Assembly (NCBI GenBank): GCA_937862675.1
Contig: CALMEC010000052.1
Location: 1-12,776, forward strand
From: an uncultured Actinomycetes bacterium
GTDB taxonomy: Bacteria; Actinomycetota; Thermoleophilia; Miltoncostaeales; Miltoncostaeaceae
Reading direction: 5' to 3'
DNA length: 12,776 bases
In this document: positions 6,137 to 12,460 of the stretch, piece after piece
How the letters are laid out: each line of letters starts with the position of its first letter
How positions within the stretch are numbered: the first letter of the stretch is position 1
Translations under genes and position numbers: made by a program
The notes under the pieces: model-generated
What the model was told of the DNA's origin: nothing
Database searches by the model: none
What the model saw: the letters and a program-made list of their open reading frames with translations, nothing else

Positions 6137-7981
6137 TCACTTCCTGACGGGCTTCTTCACCGGTTTCCTGGCGGACTTCGTCACCGGCTTCTTCGTCGCC
6201 CGGAAGACCACCTGCTTCTTCTGGATGGTCCTGAGGGTTCCGTTCTTCATCCGCTGCTGGATGATCAGGGTCGCCCGGAGCGTCCCCTTCTTGGCCAGTG
6301 CCGCACGTGCCTTGGGGCTCAGACGGATCTTCGTCGTCTTCTTCTGCCCGCCCTTCAGGGTCACGCTGACCTTCGCCAGGATCGGGAGCGGCGGCTTCTT
6401 CGCCTTCTTGGGCTTCGCCGGCTTCTTCACCGTCTTGGTGGCCATGGTGACGTACTCGTTGGACTTCGAACCGGGGAATCCGACGACGTACTCGCGCGAC
6501 TGGACCAGATAGACCAGACTGCAACGATCCTGCGGCGGACCGACGCAGATCTGCGTGACGCTGGTGGTGTCGCCACTTGTGTTCACCGTGCCGGGTCGCG
6601 CGACACCGATCGCGCTCGGGGTGAGCGTCGTCGCACCGGGTGCCGGGGTGGCCGGCGTCGACGGACCGGACCCGCCGCCGGTGAGTGCCCCCTGCAGGCG
6701 CCCGATCGATCCCGTGCCTGCCGCGGGATTGCTGAGCCCGAACCACACGTCACCCGTCGCGCTCGTCGCGATCGAGACCGGTGCCGACGTACCGGTCGAG
6801 TAGACCGTCGCGGTCGGAGCGGGCTGGGAGGGGACGATCCGGACGATCGCGTTCGCCCCGGGCGCGCTGATACCGCCGTACACGGCGATCCAGAGCGTGC
6901 CGTCGGGTGCGGTGCGGATCTGCATCGGGCGACCGTTCGCGAGGGCGGGAGACATCGAGGCCAGGGTGTAGGTCGTGAAGGTGCCGGCGACGGCGTCGAG
7001 ACGCCCGATGGAGCGGTTGAGCTCATTGGTGAACCACACCGACCCGTCGGAGGCGACCGTCGTCTCGGTGGGGCCCGTACCGGTGTAGCTGCCGGAGCAG
7101 GGCGTGCCGACGCAGGGCTGGATCAGGTACTCCGTGTAGTCGCCGGTGCCATTGGTGCGGGCGATCCGCCATCCGGGGTTGCCCGGATCGGACTCGGCGA
7201 ACCATGCCTGTCCGCCGGCGCCGATGGAGACGCCGCGCGGCTTGGCGTCGTAGCGCAGGCTGTCGATGGTGGTCCGACCGCCCTGGAGGGCGATGTTCGG
7301 CCCCTCGGAGAGGCCGAGCCCGTTGTCGGTGACGGCCACGCGCGCCCCGGCGTAGTAGCCCGGGCTGGACGCGACGTTGGTCGTCGTGTTCTCCGCGAGC
7401 CACGCCTGCTTCGTGTCCGTATCGTAGGCGATCCCCCAGAGGCCGATGTAGCCGGTGTTCGCCCCGTTCTGGTACTTCACCGTGTTCCAGTTGAACCCGT
7501 TCGCCGTCCCGGGAGCCATGTCGGCGGTCCGGCCGTAGCCGTACATGCCGTCACTCCGCACGAACCACAGGTTGTTGCCGGCGGGATCGTAGGCCAGCGA
7601 CCGCACCATCGTGGCGCAGCACGGCGCGCCGGTGAACGTGGGCGTCGAGTAGAACGAGATGCCCGCCGAGGTGCCGGGCTGCGCCGAAGCCGGATCGAGC
7701 CGGCCGATCCGCGGCTGCGGCACGTTCCCGTCGCCACTTGCGAACCAGACGGTCCCATCGGGCGCGGTGACCAGTCCCGTTCCGACGGTGCCGGCGGGCA
7801 GCGGGTAGGTCTGGATCGCCGTGTCCGCGCCGGCCGTCGACGTCCGTATACCGAGGATGACGAGGACCGCGACGGCGGCCAGCGCCGTGACGAGCCAGAC
7901 GCCCAGTCGACGACGTCGTGTCATCGCCAGAAGGAATGGGTGCGCGGTGTGCGCCCCCGTGTCTCGTGGTGTCCGTGACAT
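6137..7981 (-). CDS. Secreted or membrane-anchored seven-bladed beta-propeller protein (streptogramin-lyase-like fold) with Lys/Pro-rich tail
   Basis: A 614-residue exported protein. After a 27-residue cytoplasmic-type lead with RRRR, a hydrophobic segment (28-46) acts as a signal peptide or anchor. Seven repeats of the form 'GxVWFA...IGRLD' follow at about 76, 136, 191, 257, 313, 361 and 410, the pattern of the virginiamycin B lyase-type propeller. A Gly/Ser/Thr/Pro linker (434-455) leads to a C-terminal domain (about 530-595, TLKGGQKKTTKIRLSP) and a very basic end (KKPVTKSARKPVKKPVRK). Length and added domains argue against a true streptogramin lyase; wall or polysaccharide binding is plausible. 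The ATG at 7981 is preferred because GAGGGG lies eight bases upstream; a GTG at 7990 is also possible. The gene is 12 bases after 7994-9883, so the two form an operon. Confidence 0.82.
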   Translation of the reverse strand: MSRTPRDTGAHTAHPFLLAMTRRRRLGVWLVTALAAVAVLVILGIRTSTAGADTAIQTYPLPAGTVGTGLVTAPDGTVWFASGDGNVPQPRIGRLDPASAQPGTSAGISFYSTPTFTGAPCCATMVRSLAYDPAGNNLWFVRSDGMYGYGRTADMAPGTANGFNWNTVKYQNGANTGYIGLWGIAYDTDTKQAWLAENTTTNVASSPGYYAGARVAVTDNGLGLSEGPNIALQGGRTTIDSLRYDAKPRGVSIGAGGQAWFAESDPGNPGWRIARTNGTGDYTEYLIQPCVGTPCSGSYTGTGPTETTVASDGSVWFTNELNRSIGRLDAVAGTFTTYTLASMSPALANGRPMQIRTAPDGTLWIAVYGGISAPGANAIVRIVPSQPAPTATVYSTGTSAPVSIATSATGDVWFGLSNPAAGTGSIGRLQGALTGGGSGPSTPATPAPGATTLTPSAIGVARPGTVNTSGDTTSVTQICVGPPQDRCSLVYLVQSREYVVGFPGSKSNEYVTMATKTVKKPAKPKKAKKPPLPILAKVSVTLKGGQKKTTKIRLSPKARAALAKKGTLRATLIIQQRMKNGTLRTIQKKQVVFRATKKPVTKSARKPVKKPVRK

Positions 7982-7993
7982 GACCTGCACCCC

Positions 7994-9883
7994 TCAGTGC
8001 TTGGTGGTTGACGCGCCCTTTCGGGGCGGAGGTGGGGTCACCGTCGTGGTGACGGTGTACACACGGCGGTTGCCGGCGGCATCGATGATCGTCACCGTGC
8101 CGCGAAGTGCCAGCTTCCGCTTGGCCGCGAGGAGGAGCCGCGCGGGACGGGGAAGCGTTATCGCCGGCGGCTTCTTCACGGCACCGCCGGTGAGCGTGAA
8201 GGCGACGCCGCCGGCCGCGATCGTGACCGGCTTCTTGCCCTTGCGCGGCTGTTGCGTCGTGAAACGCACCACGACCCGGCAGCGGCCGGCCTTGGCCTCG
8301 CGGCAGACGACCTGCGGGCCGGTGAACCTCCCGGCCGTTGTGGCCCGGATGGCCCTGGCCTGGGTGACCGATGCGAGAACGACACGATCAGCGGGCGGCG
8401 CCGCAGGAGGCGTCGGCACGGATACGGGAGGAGTGGCCGATCCGCCTCCACCGCCCGAGCCTCCCCCGCCGCCCGTGCCATCCGGCCCGGCAGGCGGTGC
8501 GGGGGCTCCCGCGACGGCACCGGTCGTTTGCCGCACCGCGGCCAGCGCGACGTTGGCCGCGGTCCACACCGCGGTCACGTTGCCGCCGGCGTCGATGCCG
8601 ACCATCGGGCCGTATGCCGCCTGATCGCTGCGAGAGATGAAGACGGCCGGATCCCAGGCGGCCCCGTGAGCGCGGAGCGACGCCTGGATCAGGTCCCGGG
8701 TGCCGTTGGAACGCGTCCATGCGGCCACCGCATCGCCGGCGTCGTTGACGGCGAGCGCAAGGTCCTTGGCGTCCTGGGTGGTGTCGGTCAGCCAGGTCGG
8801 GGTCGGGCACGTGGCGGCACAGGTCGTGACCGCGACGCCCGCCTTCGCGTTGATGCCGGTGGTGGTGGTCGCCGTGAAGGCGACCGTCACGTTGCCCGCG
8901 GCGTCGACACCGACGCGGGTCCCCGTGACCGAGTTGGGGCTCGAGCCCACGACGAGCGACGTTCCCGGCGCGTCAGGGGTGAGGCGTGCGACCGACACCG
9001 TGGCGCCGGTGCCACCGCTGCCCGTGACCCAGCTCATGGCGAACGTGTTGTCGGCACCGGCAGCGACGTCGACCACACGGGTGACGGCGCCGATGTCGTG
9101 CGCGGCGTTGAACCCCGATGCGCCGGACGCCCTCCATGCCCAACGGGAGACGGGCTGCAGACCCGCCGTGTAGGCGTCCCATGCCACCACCGAAGCCCCG
9201 TTGGGCGCGACGGCCACGCGCACCGGCCCTCGATAGGCAAAGGTGTTCCCGGGCTCGTTCGCCACGTTCCCGCCCCCGTTGAGCGTGGTGAAGGTGGTCC
9301 CGGCGGCGTCCAGCGCAGCAGCCTGCACCGGCCAGGAGTCCGTCGCCGTGTCGTGCCGGCGCCAGACCAGCACGGCCTGACCGGCGGCGTTCATGGCGAC
9401 GGCGGGCGTCACGGCATCGGCTCCCTCGGCGGGCAAGGGCCTGGCGGGGCCCAACCGCGGGGCTCCCGCCGGCCGGACGACGGCCTGCACGCGGAAATCG
9501 CCCGTGTAGGTGGCCTGGACCCAGGCGACGACGGCCTTGCCCGACGCGTTGACCACGGCGGTCATCCCCATGTCGCCCGCGTCATGGGCCTTGGCGGACG
9601 CGACGCCCTGAGGCAGGCCGCCCATCGGGATCGGCCCGGTTCCGGAGGGACGTGACCCGACGTACGCATCAACGTTGCCGGCGACGTCCGGGAGCCGCCC
9701 CTGCCAGCCGGCGACGGCCGCACCCGTCGGTGCGACGGCAAGCCCCGGACCCGTCGCCTCGCGCAGCGGCGACGCAAGAGGTGACTCCGGCTGCCACCCA
9801 CCGGCCGCATGAGCGGGAACGACGGTGCACGCCATCGCCAGCGATGACAGGACGGAGACGGACCAGCGGCGAGCGTTCCTCAT
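7994..9883 (-). CDS. Secreted repeat (propeller-like) protein with glycine linker and basic C-terminal domain
   Basis: A 629-residue exported protein with a signal peptide (MRNARRWSVSVLSSLAMACTVVPAHA, cut near residue 26). About eight repeats of the type 'GVDAAGNVTVAFTA' / 'AVNDAGDAVAAWTR' occupy residues 45-460, each about 45-55 long, as in beta-propellers of sialidase-like or PQQ-like topology. A flexible GTGGGGGSGGGGGS linker lies at about 469-482, followed by a Pro-rich stretch and a beta domain with a close cysteine pair (VVCREAKAGRCRV) and the ending PPPPRKGASTTKH. No catalytic motif is seen. The ATG at 9883 overlaps the stop of a short upstream ORF; an in-frame TAG 15 bases upstream fixes it as the earliest start. 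It is first in an operon with 6137-7981. Confidence 0.8.
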   Translation of the reverse strand: MRNARRWSVSVLSSLAMACTVVPAHAAGGWQPESPLASPLREATGPGLAVAPTGAAVAGWQGRLPDVAGNVDAYVGSRPSGTGPIPMGGLPQGVASAKAHDAGDMGMTAVVNASGKAVVAWVQATYTGDFRVQAVVRPAGAPRLGPARPLPAEGADAVTPAVAMNAAGQAVLVWRRHDTATDSWPVQAAALDAAGTTFTTLNGGGNVANEPGNTFAYRGPVRVAVAPNGASVVAWDAYTAGLQPVSRWAWRASGASGFNAAHDIGAVTRVVDVAAGADNTFAMSWVTGSGGTGATVSVARLTPDAPGTSLVVGSSPNSVTGTRVGVDAAGNVTVAFTATTTTGINAKAGVAVTTCAATCPTPTWLTDTTQDAKDLALAVNDAGDAVAAWTRSNGTRDLIQASLRAHGAAWDPAVFISRSDQAAYGPMVGIDAGGNVTAVWTAANVALAAVRQTTGAVAGAPAPPAGPDGTGGGGGSGGGGGSATPPVSVPTPPAAPPADRVVLASVTQARAIRATTAGRFTGPQVVCREAKAGRCRVVVRFTTQQPRKGKKPVTIAAGGVAFTLTGGAVKKPPAITLPRPARLLLAAKRKLALRGTVTIIDAAGNRRVYTVTTTVTPPPPRKGASTTKH

Positions 9884-9912
9884 GGGCGAGCCACGCTACC
9901 CGGCGATCCCAC
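9880..9912 (-). CDS. Ten-codon leader ORF coupled to the secreted-protein operon
   Basis: GTG at 9912 follows GGAGG (9927-9923) with a ten-base gap and encodes VGSPGSVARP; its TGA (9882-9880) overlaps the ATG of the main gene (9883-9881) as ATGA. The main gene otherwise has only a poor ribosome site, so reinitiation after the leader would explain its translation. The spacer is at the long end and GTG is a weaker start, so this is tentative. Confidence 0.35.
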   Translation of the reverse strand: MGSPGSVARP

Positions 9913-9938
9913 CCGTGTCGATCCTCCAGAACCTTACC

Positions 9939-9955
9939 TACGTAGTTTGTGCGTA
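9939..9955. promoter_or_regulatory. Shared 17-bp inverted repeat, site C (one mismatch)
   Basis: TACGTAGTTTGTGCGTA has TACGT and GCGTA arms (one mismatch to ACGTA) around seven bases; it agrees with site B at 13 of 17 positions on the same strand. It lies in the 105-base gap between the second LuxR gene and the secreted-propeller operon, 55 bases before the ATG at 9883. Read toward that gene, it and site B share TACG-N7-TACGTA exactly. Confidence 0.45.
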
Positions 9956-9988
9956 GACGACGTGTACGAACCGCCCGTCGGCTTGTCG

Positions 9989-10789
9989 TCAGGACGACGC
10001 CGAGCGCAGGCCGGGAGCGGTCCGATCCGCCTTGGCCGCGCTCACCAGCTCCCACGCGCGCGTCGACGCCTGCGACCGGGTCCGTGCGTCGAGCTTGCGG
10101 AACGCGTGCTCCAGGTGTTTGGCGACGGTGCGGTCGCTGACCCCGAGCTCGCCGGCCACGTATCCGTTGGAACGACCGAGCGCCACCAGCCGGACCACCT
10201 CGGCCTCCCGGCGCGTCAGGCCGTGCTCACGGAGCGCAGCGACGAACTCGGCGTCGTCCCCGTGCTCGGCGAGCGCCCGGCGCAACCGGGTGTGCTCGAC
10301 CGCCCCGCGGAAGGCGGAGATGAGGAGCGGGCGGAGGCGGTTGAGCAGGTCGCGTTCCTCGTCGGTGTAGTCGGGTTCGCCGCGTGACAGCGCGATGGCC
10401 AGCATCCGGCGGGGACCGGCGACGAGGGTGAAGGCGATCTGGTGGTGAAGCCCCCATGGGCCGTAGACCAGCTGGTAGAGCGGAAGGGCCTCCAGCTCCT
10501 CGCGCGTCACATGGTCGGAGAACCGCGACGCGCGACCGTCGCGGGTGCGCATCATGTATGCGGCGATCGGATTCTGGTCGCGATATCTGACGTAGTGCGG
10601 AAACAGGCCGGGAGGCGGATCGGGTATCACCACCACGGCCACCTCGTCCGGACCGGGCCCCAGGTCGTTGAGCGCCGCCGCATCGGACCGGACGACGCGC
10701 TTCAGCACGCGTAGAAGACTGAGTCGGAACTCGTCGAGGTCGACGACGCCGATCACCTCTTCGATGATCTCCATGGCCGGATCGCTCAT
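9989..10789 (-). CDS. LuxR-family transcriptional regulator (second paralogue)
   Basis: A 266-residue protein with the same plan as the regulator at 5291: an N-terminal GAF-like sensor (IIEEVIGVVDLDEFRLSLL, LNDLGPGPDEV, GPWGLHHQIAFTLV, RMLAIALSRGEPDYTDEERDLLNRLRPLL) and a C-terminal LuxR helix-turn-helix at about 188-248 (GLTRREAEVVRLVALGRS, VAGELGVSDRTVAKHLEHAFRKL). There is no receiver domain. The start is uncertain: ATG at 10789 or at 10774, neither with a good ribosome site; the second aligns better with the paralogue. The open frame continues upstream to 11233, but that part is unlike any sensor domain. It is oriented with the secreted-protein operon 105 bases downstream, which it could control or even be co-transcribed with. 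Confidence 0.88.
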   Translation of the reverse strand: MSDPAMEIIEEVIGVVDLDEFRLSLLRVLKRVVRSDAAALNDLGPGPDEVAVVVIPDPPPGLFPHYVRYRDQNPIAAYMMRTRDGRASRFSDHVTREELEALPLYQLVYGPWGLHHQIAFTLVAGPRRMLAIALSRGEPDYTDEERDLLNRLRPLLISAFRGAVEHTRLRRALAEHGDDAEFVAALREHGLTRREAEVVRLVALGRSNGYVAGELGVSDRTVAKHLEHAFRKLDARTRSQASTRAWELVSAAKADRTAPGLRSASS

Positions 10790-11119
10790 ATGCGGGTCGC
10801 AGCGTACTCCAGTGACCGGCGCCGTGATACCCGTCATCCCTCTCGCGTCACCCTGCCAGTAACCGACGCATGGCGATCGCCCGGCGAGACAGAGAAACGG
10901 ACCGGCGTCCGTCCTCGTGACCGTCGCGGGCATCGCACCGGTACATGGCCCGTCGGCTTCTGGTGCGCCACCCGGAGCCGCAAGAAGGATGTCGCGCCCG
11001 ACTCGATGTCCCCGCGAAGGCCGCGGTCCGGGAGACCGGCGGTGCAGAACGGGGCCCCCGGGACCACGCGCGACGGTATCGTTTCCATCGAATCCGCTCC
11101 AATCGACGATCGGATCGCC
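10790..11119. other. Divergent intergenic region, no gene seen
   Basis: The gap lies between the second LuxR gene (minus) and the TMEM175-like gene (plus). The open frames crossing it on both strands are Arg/Pro-rich and unlike known proteins. A GGCGATCGCC palindrome (10872-10881) is the only clear symmetric element noticed. A GTG at 11042 with GGGAG before it could be an earlier start of the TMEM175-like gene. Confidence 0.45.
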
Positions 11120-11755
11120 ATGGAGAATCGCTGGGACACCGGCCGCACCGAGGCGTTCAGCGACGGGGTCTTCGCGGTCGCCATCACCCTGCTCGTTCTT
11201 GACATCGACGTCTCGCCGGACAGCCACGGGCACTTCCTCCGGGCCATCGCCGACGAGTGGCCGTCATATCTGGGATTCGCGACCAGTTTCCTGACGGTCG
11301 GAGCCCTCTGGATGGCCCACCACTCGATGTTCCGCAGGCTGCGCTACGGCAACAGCGCGGTCATACGACTGAACCTGTTCCTGCTGATGGCCGTGTCGTT
11401 CCTGCCGTTCCCGACCCGGCTGGTCGCGGAGGCCATCAAGAGTGACTCCGACGAACGGGTCGCCGTGATCTTCTACGGACTCACCCTCTTCGTCATCACA
11501 GCGCTCTTCGCCGCCCTCTGGGCTGTCGTCGTCCGTGACGGCGGGCTGCTGAGGGAGGAGGTGACCGAGGACGAGGCGCGGCGCATCATGCTCGCCGCGA
11601 CCCCCAGCCTCGGCTTCTATGCCGGGATCATCCTGCTCGCCATCCTTCTTCCGAAGGTGGCGGCCTTCGGCCTGCTGGCGATCGCGATCATCGCGATCGT
11701 CCGTGTACGGGAGGACCCCGCGCAGGCACGGGACCCGGAGCGGGACGACGAGTGA
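11120..11755 (+). CDS. TMEM175 (DUF1211) family potassium channel homologue
   Basis: A 211-residue six-helix membrane protein of the TMEM175 family, whose bacterial members form tetrameric potassium-permeable channels. The family signature RxxxFSDGVFAxAITLLVLDI is intact at residues 9-29 (Arg9, Phe13, Ser14, Asp15). Membrane segments lie at about 14-30, 48-68, 83-103, 115-137, 157-178 and 181-194. WMAHHSMFRRL and RLNLFLLMAVSFLPFPTRLV after helix 2 also match the family. The charged tail EDPAQARDPERDDE is cytoplasmic. The ATG at 11120 gives the usual short N-terminus although its ribosome site is weak; GTG at 11042 would add 26 residues without family resemblance. A GC-rich hairpin follows the stop. 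Confidence 0.92.
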   Translation: MENRWDTGRTEAFSDGVFAVAITLLVLDIDVSPDSHGHFLRAIADEWPSYLGFATSFLTVGALWMAHHSMFRRLRYGNSAVIRLNLFLLMAVSFLPFPTRLVAEAIKSDSDERVAVIFYGLTLFVITALFAALWAVVVRDGGLLREEVTEDEARRIMLAATPSLGFYAGIILLAILLPKVAAFGLLAIAIIAIVRVREDPAQARDPERDDE

Positions 11756-11762
11756 CCTAATC

Positions 11763-11802
11763 GGACCCGGCCGGTGCCCCTGGCGAGGAACGTGCCGGGT
11801 CC
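11763..11802 (+). terminator. Terminator-like hairpin after the TMEM175 gene
   Basis: GGACCCGGC (11763-11771) and GCCGGGTCC (11794-11802) form a perfect 9-bp stem with a 22-base loop, starting seven bases after the stop codon. There is no T-run. Confidence 0.5.
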
Positions 11803-11885
11803 CGTATCCCATCGACGATCGGACAGACCCAGGATCCGCAGCGGTACGTCCTTGGGTACCGGCCTGAGGGCCCCGCACCCAATTG

Positions 11886-11900
11886 GTCAACGAGGTTGAC
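11886..11900. promoter_or_regulatory. Palindromic operator 1 upstream of the cupin gene
   Basis: GTCAAC-GAG-GTTGAC is a perfect 6-3-6 inverted repeat. Its right half contains TTGAC, which may also be the -35 box of the cupin promoter. Its centre is 50 bases from that of operator 2. Confidence 0.6.
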
Positions 11901-11935
11901 GAAACGCGCGAGAGCTGTCACCCTGCCGCCGAGTA

Positions 11936-11950
11936 GTCAACGTCATTGAC
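11936..11950. promoter_or_regulatory. Palindromic operator 2 upstream of the cupin gene
   Basis: GTCAACGTCATTGAC has GTCAA/TTGAC arms around five bases and shares GTCAACG and TTGAC with operator 1. It ends 15 bases before the cupin ATG, next to the ribosome site GGGAGGG. Symmetry and spacing of this type are typical for TetR- or MarR-family repressors; no such gene is present in the window. Confidence 0.6.
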
Positions 11951-11965
11951 CGATCGGGAGGGCCC

Positions 11966-12373
11966 ATGCCCGTGCTGACCACGCCGACCGCGCCCACGCA
12001 TCAGCTGGAGGGGACAGCGTTCACATCCTTGGCGACACCCAGCCGAGGATCCACGGACACGTCGGTGTGGACCGTGGAGATCGCGCCTGGCACACCGGCC
12101 ACTCCGCACCGCCTGACGCGCGAGGAGATCTTCGTCGTGCTCGCCGGGAACGCGTCCGTACGACTCGACCGCACGACCGACACCGCAGCCCCCGGAGACG
12201 CCATCGTCGTTCCTCCGGACACGGACTTCGCGCTCGCGAACGCCGGCGACGTGCCGGACCAATTCGACGATCAGTTGACGGTCGTAGTAGGCCGGCACGA
12301 CCCCGGCCAATTGCACGATGCCGTGCCTGGCAGTGAAGCGCACCAGATGCCAACCGGCTCGGCGCTGGATTGA
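11966..12373 (+). CDS. Cupin-domain protein, 3' end replaced by foreign sequence
   Basis: The first ~97 residues are a small single-domain cupin: HQLEGTAFTSLATPSRGSTDTSVWTVEIAPGTP, then PHRLTREEIFVVLAGNASVRLD (first conserved motif, with His48 and Glu53/Glu54) and PGDAIVVPPDTDFALANAGD (second motif). In relatives this is followed by about 25-30 residues near 'ALCCLPVGGQA...FTPPW'. Here the frame instead runs from about base 12250 into DNA that codes, on the other strand, for a BON domain, and stops at 12373 after a stretch unlike cupins. The true gene is thus cut at 12239-12256. GGGAGGG before the ATG is a good ribosome site, and two palindromes upstream suggest repressor control. The role is probably small-molecule binding or isomerase/oxygenase-like; the substrate is unknown. 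Confidence 0.75.
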   Translation: MPVLTTPTAPTHQLEGTAFTSLATPSRGSTDTSVWTVEIAPGTPATPHRLTREEIFVVLAGNASVRLDRTTDTAAPGDAIVVPPDTDFALANAGDVPDQFDDQLTVVVGRHDPGQLHDAVPGSEAHQMPTGSALD

Positions 12374-12460
12374 AAGGGCAATACGAAGGCGGACGAGCAA
12401 ATCCGCGTCAGTCGAATTCGATTGTTCTGTTACTCGATCTTTTAAGTAAGGTATGGACAT
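12239..12460 (-). pseudogene. BON-domain protein, 5' fragment from a different DNA source
   Basis: ATG at 12460, with CGGAG eight bases upstream, opens a frame of about 74 residues: MSIPYLKDRVTEQ, then LLVRLRIALSIQRRAGWHLVRFTARHGIVQLAGVVPAYY (broken here for length) and DRQLIVELVRHVAGV. The pattern of a hydrophobic helix, 'G.V.L.G.VP.YY..Q' and a second helix ending in GV is that of a BON domain, often found alone in planctomycete proteins; BON domains bind lipid or membranes. The domain should end with V.N.I.V after GV, but the frame there enters the antisense of the cupin gene, so the 3' end is lost. Codon use and base composition upstream differ from the rest of the window. Confidence 0.6.

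Noticed and set aside
6137..7981. Calling the seven-bladed protein a streptogramin (virginiamycin B) lyase and hence an antibiotic-resistance gene
   Set aside because: The repeats share the fold pattern, but the protein is about twice the usual length, carries an export signal and a basic tail, and the catalytic residues could not be verified.
8252..9655. Open plus-strand frame of 467 codons opposite the secreted repeat protein
   Set aside because: High G/C keeps stop codons rare; the composition is Arg/Gly-dominated, whereas the minus strand has a signal peptide and regular repeats.
10790..11233. Upstream extension of the second LuxR frame
   Set aside because: The added residues show no domain features, and the paralogue at 5291 starts at the equivalent of the chosen start.
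11843..11860. GGTAC-N8-GTACC inverted repeat near the cupin promoter
   Set aside because: It differs in sequence and spacing from the other repeats and lies further from the gene than the two clear operators; no second copy was seen.
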